From Amaranthus tricolor (lineage: Eukaryota; Streptophyta; Magnoliopsida; Caryophyllales; Amaranthaceae), in assembly GCF_026212465.1 (NCBI RefSeq), contig NC_080049.1, positions 17,276,884-17,340,883 on the forward strand: a stretch of 64,000 nucleotides of DNA, given 5' to 3'. Within the stretch, counting starts at the first letter, position 1. Each line of letters starts with the position of its first letter. Both the position numbers and the translations under genes were made by a program. Positions 23,173 to 35,279 of the stretch are shown here, piece after piece. Below the pieces are notes generated by a model. The model made no database searches and was not told the origin of the DNA. It saw only the letters and a program-made list of their open reading frames with translations.

Positions 23173-24783
23173 GTGCCCAAACCTTGGAAATATCAAAGTT
23201 ATCATCCTCTTGATTTGATTATAAGTGATTTGAATAAAGGAACAGAAACCAGATCTCAAATCATAAACTTTTGTGCACACTTTGCGTTCCTATCATCACT
23301 CGAGCCCAAGAATCATGAAGAAGCTCTAAAGGATTCCGAATGGATCGTAGCCATGCAAGACGAAATGAATGAATTTGAAAGAAATAAAGTATGGCACTTG
23401 GAACCCAAACCAAAACACAAAAAGGTAATTGGGTTGAAATGGGTATTTCGGAATAAACTAGATGAGCATGGAATAATTGTAAGAAACAAAGCAACGCTCG
23501 TGGTCAAAGGATACAATCAACAAGAAGGTATTGATTATACCGAGACATTTGCACCGGTAGCAAGGTTAGAGGCTATAAGAATCTTAATTTCTTTTGTTGC
23601 ATTCATGAACTTTATATTATATCAAATGGATGTGAAATGTGCTTTCTTAAATGGTTTTCTTGATGAAGAAGTTTTTGTTGAACAACCTCCGGGCTTTGAA
23701 AACACCTCTTGTCTTGATCATATCTACAAGCTTGATAAAGCTCTTTATGGCTTAAAACAAGCTCCTAGGCAATGGTATGAAAGACTATCAAAGTTTTTGA
23801 TTCAAAATGACTTTGTAAGAGGCAAAATTGACAAAACCTTATTCTTTAAGAATAAAGGTTCAGATATTTTAGTTGTTCAAATATATGTTGATGATATTAT
23901 TTTTGGAGCCACCGATGAACTGTTGTGTAAAGAATTTGCTAACCTAATGAGTAATGAATTTGAAATGAGTATGATGGGAGAACTAAACTTCTTCCTTGGG
24001 TTACAAATTAAACAAACAGCTAATGGTATCTTTATTCACCAACAAAAATATATAAAAGAACTTCTCAAGAAATATGGCTTGAATAATGCTAAAACCAACA
24101 ATACACCTATGGCTACGAATGTTAGATTAGATGAAGACCCAAATGGAACAAATGTTGATCAAACTATGTATAGAGGCATGATTGGCTCTTTATTATTTCT
24201 AACTGCTAGTAGACCCGATATTGCTTTCAGTGTTGGCTTATGTGCTAGATTTCAATCCAATCCTAAAGAATCACATCTCACTGCAGTAAAACGAATTTTA
24301 AGATATTTGAAGGGAACAGATGACTTGTCCCTATTTTACCCTAAAAGTGATGTCTATGATTTGAAAGGTTTTAGTGATGCAGATTATGCAGGAGATCTTG
24401 TAAATAGAAAAAGTACGTCAGGTATGGTACAATTTCTTGGCTCATGTTTAGTGTCATGGTGTTCAAAGAAACAAAACACTGTTGCATTATCCACTGCCGA
24501 AGCTGAATACGTAGCAGCAGCAGCTTGCTGTTCCCAAATGCTTTGGATAAAACAGCAGCTAAGAGATTTTGGTATTAAGTTTGAATGTGTTCCTATGTAT
24601 TGTGATAATACCAGTGCCATATGCATATCAAAAGATCCAATGCATCATTCTAGGGTTAAACACATTCATATAAGACATCATTTTCTTAAGGACAATGTAG
24701 AAAACAAAAATATAATAGTCAAGCATGTTAACACTAATGAGCAAGTTGCAGATATCATGACTAAACCGCTTCCAAGGGAATAA
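23173..24783 (+). CDS. SIRE reverse transcriptase-RNase H, well preserved
   Basis: 536 residues. [22 protein letters not shown] at the start, [68 protein letters not shown] and the catalytic box [11 protein letters not shown]. RNase [47 protein letters not shown] and the end [12 protein letters not shown]. All usual catalytic motifs are there and no stop interrupts. It should be the C-terminal part of a gag-pol polyprotein, cut off here by the stop at 22954, so its own start codon is arbitrary and translation is doubtful. Enzymatically it would copy the element RNA in cytoplasmic particles. Confidence 0.92.
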   Translation: MPKPWKYQSYHPLDLIISDLNKGTETRSQIINFCAHFAFLSSLEPKNHEEALKDSEWIVAMQDEMNEFERNKVWHLEPKPKHKKVIGLKWVFRNKLDEHGIIVRNKATLVVKGYNQQEGIDYTETFAPVARLEAIRILISFVAFMNFILYQMDVKCAFLNGFLDEEVFVEQPPGFENTSCLDHIYKLDKALYGLKQAPRQWYERLSKFLIQNDFVRGKIDKTLFFKNKGSDILVVQIYVDDIIFGATDELLCKEFANLMSNEFEMSMMGELNFFLGLQIKQTANGIFIHQQKYIKELLKKYGLNNAKTNNTPMATNVRLDEDPNGTNVDQTMYRGMIGSLLFLTASRPDIAFSVGLCARFQSNPKESHLTAVKRILRYLKGTDDLSLFYPKSDVYDLKGFSDADYAGDLVNRKSTSGMVQFLGSCLVSWCSKKQNTVALSTAEAEYVAAAACCSQMLWIKQQLRDFGIKFECVPMYCDNTSAICISKDPMHHSRVKHIHIRHHFLKDNVENKNIIVKHVNTNEQVADIMTKPLPRE

Positions 24784-25305
24784 TATGAAAAGATGAGATT
24801 GGAACTCGGTATGATCAAGCTCCACTAAATTTGATAGCAAGAATTCCCCATGAAGCATCATAAAATTGAAAAGGGTTAAATCAACCTCAACATCTTGATT
24901 GTGAATCAATTATTGAAGGAATCAGGTATACAGTTGATAAAGTTCGTACTATAAATGTCTTCTTGATTGCATGTTTTGAATTGATCAGACCAAAGCAGCA
25001 TGTGTTCATTATTTTTTTTAAGATAATATAATAATATCATTTTTCAAGTTTTATATTTTTCATATTTTTCTGATATAGGGTCAACTAAAAATTAAATAAT
25101 GGGAATTGGATTTATTTACTCATTCCATGAATTTGTCCCCCAACTCTTCATCAACCATATGTTTTCAATTGAAATTATTAATGCATTAAAGAGTTGAACC
25201 TTCAGTAACTGTCCTTTCACCCATATATTAACCCCTTCCTCAAGTCACACCTCTCACGCCCACTCATTACCCTCCTTCTCAATACACCTTCAAACGTCAC
25301 TCACA
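24784..25305 (+). other. Non-coding spacer after SIRE pol
   Basis: A short pol tail with stops, then AT-rich sequence and a C-rich leader (25200-25300) in front of the extra ORF. Nothing else is seen. Confidence 0.5.
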
Positions 25306-27000
25306 ATGAAGACACCTAAATCCTCAAACTTCGGCAAGAAGATGAACAAGAAAACACCACAATCCTGTAAAACTTCTCAACCGCAACCTCTTAAAGTGGT
25401 TCATCCATCACCACAGATTGATGCTCCACCATCTTCATCCACTGAAACCAAAAATGAAACCACAATCCCATCCACAATGCATGCAGGAAACAAACGCCAG
25501 AACACCACACCAAAAGGTGATTCATTGTCCAGACCAACCAAACGTTTAAAGATCACTGATCCCAATAGTGCAGAAGAAATTTCGAAGGAAATGTCTGTAG
25601 GGTTTAGTTTAGACGAGTACTGGTATGATTCTACTCTCTTCCCACAACTTCACGCCATATTGCAAAATCATGATTAGGAGTTATTAATGTCTTATTTCTG
25701 TTGCAACCCAATATTCCCAAACCTAATGCGTGAATTTATTTCAAACTTTTCTATTGATAATGGAGTATGTTCAAGCACTGTTAGGGCAATAAAAAAAGAA
25801 TTTAACATTTTGATGTTGGGGGAATGGTTTAATGTTCCTGCTGTTGGTTTTGATACATACCATGTTGGTTCAAAAATTGTGTTTTCTAGAATTAATGAAA
25901 AGACCGTTATAAAATTCTTAGGAATTGATCAAAAGAAAGGGAAAATAAGCCACAACATCCTGTCTCCTTTGCATAAATTATTGTATAATATTGCTCGTAG
26001 ATTCATCTTACCACGAAACTCCAAACGAAGCGAAGTTAGTCTACGTGATGCCACTTTGATTTATTGCATGGCCAATCATATTAAAATAAACTTTCCCTCA
26101 TTGATGATTTCTCATCTGTCGGACTGCATTGAAAAGGGGAGTTTTGTTGGATATGGAGGGCTATTGACATGGCTTTTCAGAAAATTTGGTGTACCTCTTG
26201 ATGGCTTGCAGTTCCTTATGGGTCCTAATATGAAAATAAGTGCCAAATGCTTACACAATCTGCACCTAAAATTGAATGATGATGGGATATTGGTATATGC
26301 TGTGGAAGAGGTTAATGATGTTGAATCAGACGAGGAGAAGGTTGAGGAAGTAAAGGAACAACTAATTGAGGAAGATAAGGAGGTTAAAGAAGAAAAGGTG
26401 CAGGAGCATGTTCCCACTGAAACAAAAGAAACTTGGGAACAGGGAGAAGCAGCAAGTAAGGGGGAATCAGAACATAAAGGAGAAGCTATGGAGGATGATG
26501 ATTATCACATTCTAGGTAGTGACTCAAGTGATGAGGAGATTGTGATAGCTATGAGGAAGAAGCCTGGTTCAATACAGAGGAAAAGTAGATGGTTGACTTC
26601 TAAATGTAAGGTTGTTATGGATGATGACATCACCTCTCACCACATCCCTGAGCCTACAACATATGTACCTATCTCTCCCAAGCCAGCCACACCACCATCA
26701 CCTCAAATTCCATCCCTAAAACCATCACCTATACAGTCTACACCAACATCATTTCCAACACACACTTCACCAGGTATAGGCTGTGCTAACTTTAATTTTG
26801 TTCCTGCAGCTTCTCTAGACTCCATCTTCTCTAAGATCAATGACCTCCAGTCTCAATTTTTTGCCTTTCAAGACGAAACTCGTGTCTCACTTGCCTCAAT
26901 TGTTGATCAACTCATCCAGATGGAGAACCGTCTTGGTGCCAAGTTGGACACAGTTGAAGTGCGGACTGAGTTCATAGACGAAGATGAGACTGCTCCCTGA
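25306..27000 (+). pseudogene. SIRE extra ORF (env-like position), split by one in-frame TAG
   Basis: Two stretches, 123 and 437 residues, lie in the same frame and are separated only by TAG at 25675-25677 and three sense codons. The first part is Ser/Thr/Pro/Lys-rich with a basic cluster (RPTKRLK). The second starts with a globular domain of about 180 residues (FNILMLGEWFNVPAVGFD; RFILPRNSKRSEVSLRDATL) resembling the 'putative plant transposon protein' domain common in Ty1/copia and other plant elements, then an acidic Glu/Lys segment, a Pro-rich segment and a possible C-terminal coiled coil. It sits where SIRE elements carry an env-like gene, but I see no signal peptide or membrane helix, so an envelope role is unsupported. 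Confidence 0.7.
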
Positions 27001-27788
27001 TTCCTCTTCCTAGACCATTTTATAATTTTTTGGCCCTACTATCAACCAGTTAAAATTATCAAACATTTTTTTTTCTTTTCTTGGTTGTACCATCTGGGGT
27101 ACAAAGTTGTATTTCTTTTGTTGAAACAGCTACTACAATTTCTTTATTTTATATTGGTCTGTGATGTTATAATATGTGGATATCTGGATTGCATTACATG
27201 GTGCTTGCCTTTATTTACTGTTTCTGATCTTCTTCAATGGAAATATCTATATGGTTTGCGTTGTGGTTTGAGTATCCCACTTCTTTTTAATTGATCACAA
27301 AATGGGGAAGAAGTATGCACAAACTTAAGAGAAGTTGTGAATACTACAGTTTCCATATCTTGATTGATTTATATTGATCTGATAATGGAAGTTATATTGC
27401 TCTGATAATAGAAGTTATTTGATGAACTGTTGCTCTGATGACTCTGATGATGAACTGTTCTAATAATTGTTTTGAATGTTCTGTTGATAGGAGTATAAGA
27501 TATATGCTCTGACTATATGATTAATTGTTCTGATTTCAAAGTTATTACATTTGAAATACTTAGTGATTTATGTTAACTATTTTTGGAAATTATTTAAAAA
27601 CATATATTTTATATTGTGTTTTTATATACTATATGGAGTAAACTGTGTTGCTATGATTGCTGGGTAAATTATATTGTAACGAGTTAATTTACTAAGTTAT
27701 GTAGAGTTGTTTTAATCTCTGACATGCTCTATAATATTGATTTTACTCTAATTTTATTTTAAGTTTGTTTAAAAGTTTGTCATCATCA
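27001..27788 (+). other. Non-coding region before the SIRE 3' LTR
   Basis: T-rich sequence with several TCTGATGA/TGATGAACTGTT phrases. A 69-codon open frame at 27085 has no ATG at its start and no recognised domain. Confidence 0.5.
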
Positions 27789-27800
27789 AAAGGGGGAATT
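27789..27800 (+). other. Polypurine tract of the SIRE element
   Basis: AAAGGGGGAATT directly before TGTTGGACC. Confidence 0.85.
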
Positions 27801-29338
27801 TGTTGGACCTCTTGAGTTTTGATGATGACTACACTTTATTTAAACAAATATGGTTTTAGAGATTGTGTGCAGGTCGATATCCGGTCGTGATTATGATCGT
27901 TGATAGTACCTATGACTTGGTTCATGGAAATGTACGTGTCAAAAGGATCCGAAAGATGTTAGAAGAAGTATATCGCTTGGGATGTAAAATGGAGACAGCA
28001 GGTCTACTGTTCCCAAGTTGGATGTTCTAGCAAAACTGGAAATTGGAGACAGCGCACAATTCTTGAACTGGAGTCAGCTTACGTCCACTGAAAATTCTAG
28101 TTATTATATTAATTATTATTTTTAGTTGATGTGTTAATTAAAGTTAATTTGTTGCATTAATAAATTATTAAAGTTAATTGGCAAAATATTTTCTAAAATA
28201 TCTAACGTGTGATTTTCTAAATGTAAGCCTTTATTTTAGGATCTATATTTAGTGAATATTGGATTTATTAAATATAGGAACAGCTGCTGAGTCTTAGCTA
28301 TTATTAGCTAAAGGTAACCGTCCCTAATATTAGTAATAGGTAACCGTCCCTATTATTAGCTAAAGGCAACCGTATCTAAATTTAGCTAAAGTAAACCGTG
28401 GTTATTATTGGAAAAGGGAACTGCAACTAATTTTAGTATATGGGAACTGCTGCTAAAGAGAACAATATCTATAATTAGTATCTGGGAACAGTGGTTATTA
28501 TTAAATAACCGTGGGCTTGAATTTGTCAAGTTTAATACCTATTTTAGAGACTAACCGTAGATGACCGTGGATATTAAATCCACATCATTCCCATGATTAT
28601 TTTGGATAAGGCATAATGGATTGGAATATTCCATTTTAATTAGGGATTTTAGCTCTATAAATAAGAGATTCAATTGTTTCTCAAAACTTGCATTAGTGTG
28701 AGCCATTAAATCATACGTAATTTTGGGAGAATTTTTACAAGAAAATTTTGTTTTAAAAATGCCAATTAATTTATAATATTTTCTTGTGCAACTTATTGAT
28801 TTTAGTTTTAGAGAATTTTTATCCTTTTGTAAGGGGTTTTGAGAGAATCTTTGTAACTAGACTTGGGTGAGTCTAAGGGGAATTAGAAAGCTTCTAGTGA
28901 AGCTAGAGAAGAGAATAGCTTTGAGTAAAGCTAAGGACATAGCTTTGAGTAAAGCTAAGGACATAGCTTTGAGTGAAGCTAGTGTGGAGTTTAGCTTTTA
29001 TTGAAGCTAAATTTGTTGCTTTGAGTAAAGCAATTTGAGAGAGAAGAGTTGGCCCAGTTGATGCGCTTCGAGTGAAGTAAGATGTTTAATGTAATTGTAA
29101 CGAGTTGTCTTAAACATAGTGGAGAATTTAGAAATCCCGAGGGGTCGTGGTTTTTCGTTCTATTTAGGCCTAGAAGGTTTCCACGTAAAAATCGTTTGTC
29201 TCTTTTATTATTTTGCTCTAAGTTTAAGCTTTATTTATTTGATTCAATTCCGCAAAAACAGGGCAAAAACGCTTAAACTAGTAACAACAACAATTCACCC
29301 CCCCCTCTTGTTGCTGTTTTCGTTCCTAATTGAGTCTA
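27801..29338 (+). mobile_element. 3' LTR of the SIRE element (1538 bp, terminal CA lost)
   Basis: Matches 19061-20552 with roughly one difference per 30-40 bases in the first 300 by eye. It carries two extra tandem segments: about 31 bp (GTAACCGTCCCTAATATTAG, near 28315-28350) and 26 bp (GTAAAGCTAAGGACATAGC, near 28925-28975). It stops at GAGTCTA, two bases short of the 5' copy's GAGTCTACA, and is followed directly by the older LTR's continuation. Confidence 0.93.
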
Positions 29339-29710
29339 TTGAGAGATTGATATTTGCTATTATTAAACTTGTAAGACATTTCTTCAAGGGAAGAACGTGG
29401 TGAGAGAAGATAGTGAGATCTTCTAGTTTATCTTAAAGTCTATTAATAAAAGGCGTTGAAATCCTACGAGTTGAAAGAGAACCCATAGGTGGGGAGTACG
29501 TTGTTTAGAATCGAACCTCGTTAACATATCGTGTGTTATTCTTTAAGTTTAAATTTCGCACATACGTTATTGTTTTATTACTCGACCTAAAAACTGTCCC
29601 AAAAAACAGTTTTTGAGAGGTCCCTCAATCTTTTGAGATATTCTTCCAGACAAAAATTTTAAACGCCCATACTCTCTATTCAACCCCCTAGAGAGTATTC
29701 AATCTCCTAT
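29339..29710 (+). mobile_element. Right part of the older copia LTR split by the SIRE element
   Basis: TTGAGAGATTGATA onward, with AAAGAGAACCCATAGGTGGG, GAACCTCGTTAACA and a CAACCCCC motif near 29685, all usual in the 3' half of SIRE-like LTRs. It continues the sequence broken at 19060. Right border about 29700-29710; no primer site follows. Confidence 0.6.
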
Positions 29711-29777
29711 CAACTTTCAGCAAATAAGAACACATGATTTATGAGAGTTTATCTTGACAAATCACGATTATGTGTCA

Positions 29778-30053
29778 ACTAGTTAATTATATAATACTCT
29801 AATCCAACAATGAGCTTGCCACATGGCAGTTGGACAATTAGAATTGACAAATCACCATTTACATGGGAGAAATTAATAGGAAAAAGTTTTGGAATATTTT
29901 TTTTATCTTTATTTATTTTGTTTAATGTATTATTATTCCTTTTATTTTCTAGTGGTGATTTACGAATCACCAAAACTAGTTAATTATATAATACTCTAAT
30001 TCAATAATTAGCTTGGCACATGACAGTTGGAGAATTAGAGTTGAAGAGCTTTC
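29778..30053. repeat. Pair of 80-bp direct repeats 197 bp apart
   Basis: ACTAGTTAATTATATAATAC begins at 29778 and 29975; both copies go on with CTCTAAT, GAGCTTGCCACATGGCAG (or a variant) and GGACAATTAGA. Between them is T-rich sequence. This could be a small terminal-direct-repeat insertion or a duplicated spacer. Confidence 0.8.
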
Positions 30054-31109
30054 AAATGTTGTCCTGTGACTTCCTTAGAATTTATTTCAAAAAGATGTTA
30101 ATTAGAGCGTTTATATTGATTAATTAATGACATATTTGAAAATAAAACTTCCCTTACAAGCTAAAGTACTTTTGCTTTTTGAAATCAAAAAATTCATATT
30201 CAAATAATAATTATGATTATCTAAATTGAAAAAAAAAAAATCATCAATTCACATTTTAATTATAACTCTCACAATTGCAATATAAATACAGTAAATCAGT
30301 CACATATCATTCCCCACTAATTTTTCATAATTTGAAAAATGATTGATTTACATTCAAATAATATAGAAGAAATTATAACCTTTTTCAAATACTCTTGACA
30401 TGATTCAAAACTTGATAACATATCACTAAAATTATGATAAGTATTAAGATATTAATGATTAAACATGGAGTCATTTGACAATGAAAGTCAAATTATAAAA
30501 AAAAAATTATATGGAGAAAATATGAGCTATATTTATAAATACGACTTTGGTGGTTAAATATGTTAGGAGAGATAGCTATATACTTATAACTCGGAGAATT
30601 TTGTATTAGGAAAAATTATTTTTTATCTGATCTCACATATATTGGGTATAAAGTTATATCAATATATATTTCGTTTTATCGGGCAACCCATACATGTATC
30701 TAATATTTTTTTTCTCGGACTATATTATGGTAATATAAATTGATAAAGTCGTATACGTTTACATTTAAAAAATTATAATTTTACTTATGTTTCATTATTT
30801 TGTTAATGACCTGTAATAGTAGGTCATTTGGTACTGAAGATTAATATGAGAAAATATCATTCAATGTTCAGATTATCCATAGTTAATCAATAAATGATAT
30901 TATTATTGAAAAATCATAAAATAATGAATGATTTTTATAATTTCTTCATTTATATAAGACTATAATAGTATTAGATATAAACTCGTGTTAAGTATAAAAA
31001 ATAAAGAATTCTTATATTTAATATATTGTAGTGTAAAAAAAATATTTAAAGTATGTGTGATATACTACTATCCAATTATAATTTATAAAAAATATCTTTA
31101 AAGATTCAA
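30054..31109. other. Gene-free AT-rich spacer
   Basis: No domain, RNA gene or clear repeat seen. Confidence 0.5.
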
Positions 31110-31143
31110 GTGTATAAAATTCGTGCATGGCTCGGATATTACA
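31110..31143 (+). mobile_element. Possible Helitron 3' end
   Basis: TCGTGCATGGCTCGG can form an imperfect 6-bp hairpin and is followed by ATATTACACTAG and then T, the plant Helitron ending (hairpin, about 10 bases, CTAG, target T). The 5' end was not found. Confidence 0.35.
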
Positions 31144-31680
31144 CTAGTATAATTTCTATAATTGTTATGATATGATGTGCATTATTTAACCTTACAAAGA
31201 TAGTGCAATAAGATTAAATTCTTTGATTTGTCATTTATCAAAATTACCAATCAAACATTGAATCATGGCTAAATTTGCAAGAATATATATAAATATAGTT
31301 GACCCAAAAGGTTACAACTAAAATTCCTTGCCATAGCCTTAATGAGTTACATACCATGCAACCTGCAGGTACTTTCTAGTTACAAGATTATGTACATATG
31401 CTTGATTAACCCTTGTAGCCAATTATATATGGCCGTTTTAATATCCAATTTCTTGGGATGGGCCCAGCCCCTCATTTTATGGGCCTTTTCTTTACAGTTA
31501 ATTTTCTAGAATTACATTATATTCTTTCACTTTCCTCTTGCTTAGTTCTTTACTAAATTAACCTAAGCAAAGGTAGCAAATCCTTATCCCATCTCTGTAC
31601 AATTTTCAGATTGGGAATACAACCAAATGGTAAGAAATTCATAAAACACTTAATAATTGCTAAGCAAAGTTAGCAAATCC

Positions 31681-33762
31681 TCATAGCCTAAATTGCCTTC
31701 TAAGAGATACTCGCCTCCACTTTACCAATCGCTGTAAAAAGTTCATAACCTATGCGTCAAAATAAAAAGCACTCATTAGTTGTTGCAAAAAAAAATGCAT
31801 ACCATCATAATAATTATTTATGCACTCCTTTGTTCCATTCATTTTACTTCACTTAAGAGAAAAAACTCTGATATCGTAATCCAAAATGACGAAAAATTCA
31901 TCTTTCACTATTGTACCTCAGAAGGCTCTTGTAGATAATAAGACGCATTTGTTTCCTTGGCAATCTTTGAGACAAGTATGCCGAAACCTTGTCCTCTTTC
32001 TCTCAAAACCTGAAAAATAATTTAATGAAAAAATGTTACTTAGTTAATTCGTATTTTTTTTATTAGATAATAAATGTTGATTAGGTTCATTTTATTTTGT
32101 AAGAGACCGTCTCATCATGAGACATGCCTATATAATTAGCCAATTTTATTAATTAATTATTTTAAAATTATAAGTAATAATTACACATTAAGAGCATATC
32201 ATCTAGAAATTTGTAATTAAGGTTAAAATGATGGAAGTTAGCAATTAGCATTGGATACCTTAAATGCATCTTCATCGGTGCGATCATCACCAATATAAAC
32301 AGGGAAAACATCAGTGCAATTGGCCAATCCTGTTCAACAATTAAATTAAAAGGAAAAACTAGTTAGATGACAAAAACTCATTATGAATTATAATTAGTGA
32401 TAAATAACGACCCAACAAAAGGTCAGCTTCTTTTACACCAATTAAAAATATTATTAGTACACCCAATAATAGAAAATATTAGAGTTATAATCGGAAATTA
32501 TATTTTAAAAGTGATTGTGATATTTACATCCATAATCATAAATACTAACTTACCAAGTGACTCCAAAAGAAATTCTAGAGCCTTTCCTTTATCCCACTTG
32601 ATGGTAGGTCGGATTTCCAACACCTGTTTTTTTTTTTTTTTTTTAGGTTAGAGAATAGAACATTAGATCTTTTAATCAATCCTTTTCCATGTTTTAGTAT
32701 TTATTCCTTTTACTCAAAAATCAATCAACTTGTTACACAAAAAATACCAAATTATTTATATTTACTTCATAATTAAACCCATTTATTATAAAAATGAATA
32801 CCAAGCTAAACAACGCAAGAATAATAGACTAGTCTAGACTTTTCCTTTCATATTTCATCATTGTAACATAAGTTCGATTTATTATATTACCTTACGACCC
32901 TGAGTGAGTCTAAGCTTTGGGTATTCCTTTAGAACTGACCTCACTTCATGAGCTAGTTCATTCCATTTCTGCATTATTTATACGTCATACAATTATCAGT
33001 CATCTATAAAATTGATATAATTTTTTAGCTTGTTCAGATACTCTTACCACTAGATATTTCCATACAATTAGCTAAATTTTTAATTAATTACTTTAAAATT
33101 TTAAATGACCACTTTAAGACACTAATATACATGGGTCAGATGAATAGAAGTAACCTAAACCATTAGACCATCCGTATATAAAAATACTCTTATGCAATAA
33201 AAAAAGATATTTAGTGAAAATAAAAAAAAATCAATAATTGAATAATGAATAATAATGATAATAATAAATTATAACAAATGGTATGAATAAACATACCTTT
33301 TCATCTACACATCGGAAATGCACAGACAGACAAAACTTGTTGTGCTCCACCTTAGCTCCAAGTATGGATTTAGTTTTTTCCAAAAGTGTCTTATAAACCT
33401 AAAACATTATCCATTATTTCCCGTTAATAATCTTTTCATTTTCCTTATTATAGGAATATAGAAATAAAATTTAGTATGAGATCACAAATAGGTATAGGTA
33501 AGACTAATAACCTCATCAATCATGGGAACAAATTCACTAGCTGGCTGAAACAGTACAACTTGACTTCCCTGAAACAGAGCAAACAACGAACATTACACAA
33601 CACCCCAATAGCAAAATAACAACCAAAATTATTTTTAAATTAATCACATAATTTTCAATCATTTATAGCTTTTCTCGTACAGTCTTGGTATTACTGGGTG
33701 GTTTAAATAACTATCAGAACTGTCTTAAAAAATTTGCGGCTTATATAAAATTTTTATTTTGC

Positions 33763-33815
<53 letters not shown>

Positions 33816-34792
33816 ATATTAATTTTTTTCATATAAGTGAGGCCCATACAGTCGGTCATCTCGCACACTTTTAAAAAACTCCTCCAGTGTCCACATTCAT
33901 TTTTTCTTTTTTTCTAATTCTCTATGGGTACTGATATACGAGTATATTGGATTGATGACTGCCACTATGATTGTATAATGTTTTACAACGACATTAACGG
34001 ACAGGCTAGGAAGACAACAAACCTTGAGATGTTTGGAGCCTTTAGCTGGGCCTTTAATGTCCATGCCATGACTACCAGCATAATACAATTCAGCTAATTT
34101 CACAAAATCGTACACTTTGTCTCGGCACCTTCCACTCACTATTGCTGTTGGAAAATATCTTGCTAATTTCCTTACTGTTCTCCTCATCTGTATCCATTTT
34201 TCCAAAAATATTTTCAATTTTTTTCTAAAATGGAAGATTATTGAATCGTTTCAAAGTAAATAAAAAATATTATTCACAGAAACATACGGAATCAGACATG
34301 AAAGCACGATCAGGATCTTCAACAATAGGAGAAAGAGTGCCATCATAATCCAAAAACATTACAATCTGTTTCCCTTTCGATGCTTTGATAATCTGATCGA
34401 ACATATCCATTGCAGAAGGCTGCAGATTAATCTGCGCATCAAACATGGTTGTTTCAGTAATTAATGTAAAAAAATCGGGATTAAAATGTCATTCAATCCA
34501 GATTCAAATGGAATATATATATTATCAAACTTACAAGGGAAAGAGAATCAGAAGCATTAAGAGAAGGAGTGGATTTCAAATGAGTAGGAGAAGAAGCTCT
34601 CATGGATTCGACCCAGGAACCTCCATTAATATCAAGGTCTTTGAGAAGTTGTCTCTCACACATTGGAATGGAGATGTATTTGGAAGGAACAGGAGGAGGT
34701 TTTTGGGATAATATACCCAAATTTGAGGTCATGTTCATGCTTCTTGTTTGGTTTTTCGATTCAGAAACCGCCACTGTATCATATCTTGTCAT
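31681..34792 (-). CDS. TPP: Trehalose-6-phosphate phosphatase, complete ten-exon gene
   Basis: It hydrolyses trehalose-6-phosphate to trehalose and phosphate, the second step of trehalose synthesis, and so controls the sugar signal Tre6P. Exons on the minus strand: 34535-34792, 34288-34431, 34023-34187, 33512-33568, 33297-33398, 32891-32968, 32554-32623, 32259-32329, 31917-32009, 31681-31749. All introns are GT-AG and frames join to 368 residues, the usual plant length. HAD-phosphatase motifs are intact: [10 protein letters not shown] (nucleophile and acid D114, D116), AIVSGR (152-154), KWDKGKAL (277-284) and [10 protein letters not shown] (305-314). The end is [13 protein letters not shown] as in relatives. 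The ATG at 34792 is the first in the transcript; the acceptor of exon 2 could also lie 12 bases later in frame. No transit peptide is evident. It lies alone among transposons, with a TA microsatellite in intron 3. Confidence 0.96.
33766..33811. repeat. (AT)n microsatellite in intron 3 of the phosphatase gene
   Basis: About 46 bases of AT dinucleotides between the exons ending at 34023 and starting at 33568. Confidence 0.95.
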
Positions 34793-35065
34793 TTTGCAAC
34801 ACACTACAAAACAAACATACAAATAAACCAAACCAAAATTTTAATGAATAATCGATGTGATTGTGGGAATTTTTGCAAAACCCAAAATATAAATATCAAA
34901 TTTTGTTTGGAATTGAAGAAATCAAAAAGAAGATTTGAATACCAAGTATGGAATCAAAATATTCGGGATTCAATTGGTGGGTTGAAGCAGAGTTTTAAGA
35001 TTATTTCTTCTGGGAAAATGGGAGAGAAATTGGTAAGAGAGAGAAAGAATGAGAGAGACGAGGAT
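34793..35065 (-). other. 5' UTR of the trehalose-6-phosphate phosphatase gene, probable intron
   Basis: A CT-rich leader (CTCTCTCATTCTTTCTCTCT, minus strand) without ATG. A donor-like CTTG/GTATTC at 34942 and an acceptor TTTGTTTTGTAG ending at 34804 would remove 139 bp and leave 11 bases before the start codon. Splicing is an inference. The transcription start is placed about 30 bases from the TATA box. Confidence 0.55.
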
Positions 35066-35094
35066 GAGAAAGACGGGAGATGGTTCGGGGTTGG

Positions 35095-35101
35095 ATTTAT
35101 A
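35095..35101 (-). promoter_or_regulatory. TATA box of the phosphatase gene
   Basis: CCTATAAATCC on the minus strand, some 300 bases before the start codon and just before the CT-rich leader. Confidence 0.65.
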
Positions 35102-35193
35102 GGCAACACCAACACACTTAAAAGGATATTATACTTTTTATTTTTTCTTTCTTACATTTATTTACAATGCTATTCTGTATACGCATACTATAA

Positions 35194-35239
35194 TTTGTAT
35201 TTGTATTTGTATTTGTATTTGTATTTGTATTTGTATTTG
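35194..35239. repeat. (TTTGTA)n hexanucleotide repeat, 7.5 copies
   Basis: Perfect repeats about 95 bases upstream of the phosphatase TATA box, so length variation here could touch the promoter. Confidence 0.95.
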
Positions 35240-35279
35240 CTAATATATTTAGATTTATACAAATAAATATTACTCCCAT

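Noticed and set aside
25306..27000. Calling the extra SIRE ORF an envelope gene
   Set aside because: Position fits, but no signal peptide, membrane helix or cleavage motif is visible, so only 'env-like position' is stated.
31900..31917. Phosphatase ending at GAG GTA CAA TAG in exon 9
   Set aside because: GTACAA works as a donor, and the next exon at 31749-31681 gives the conserved C-terminus [11 protein letters not shown] with a proper stop.
34793..34831. Longer N-terminus for the phosphatase (frame open to 34831)
   Set aside because: The extension has no ATG and crosses the probable 5'UTR splice site; the ATG at 34792 is the first one.
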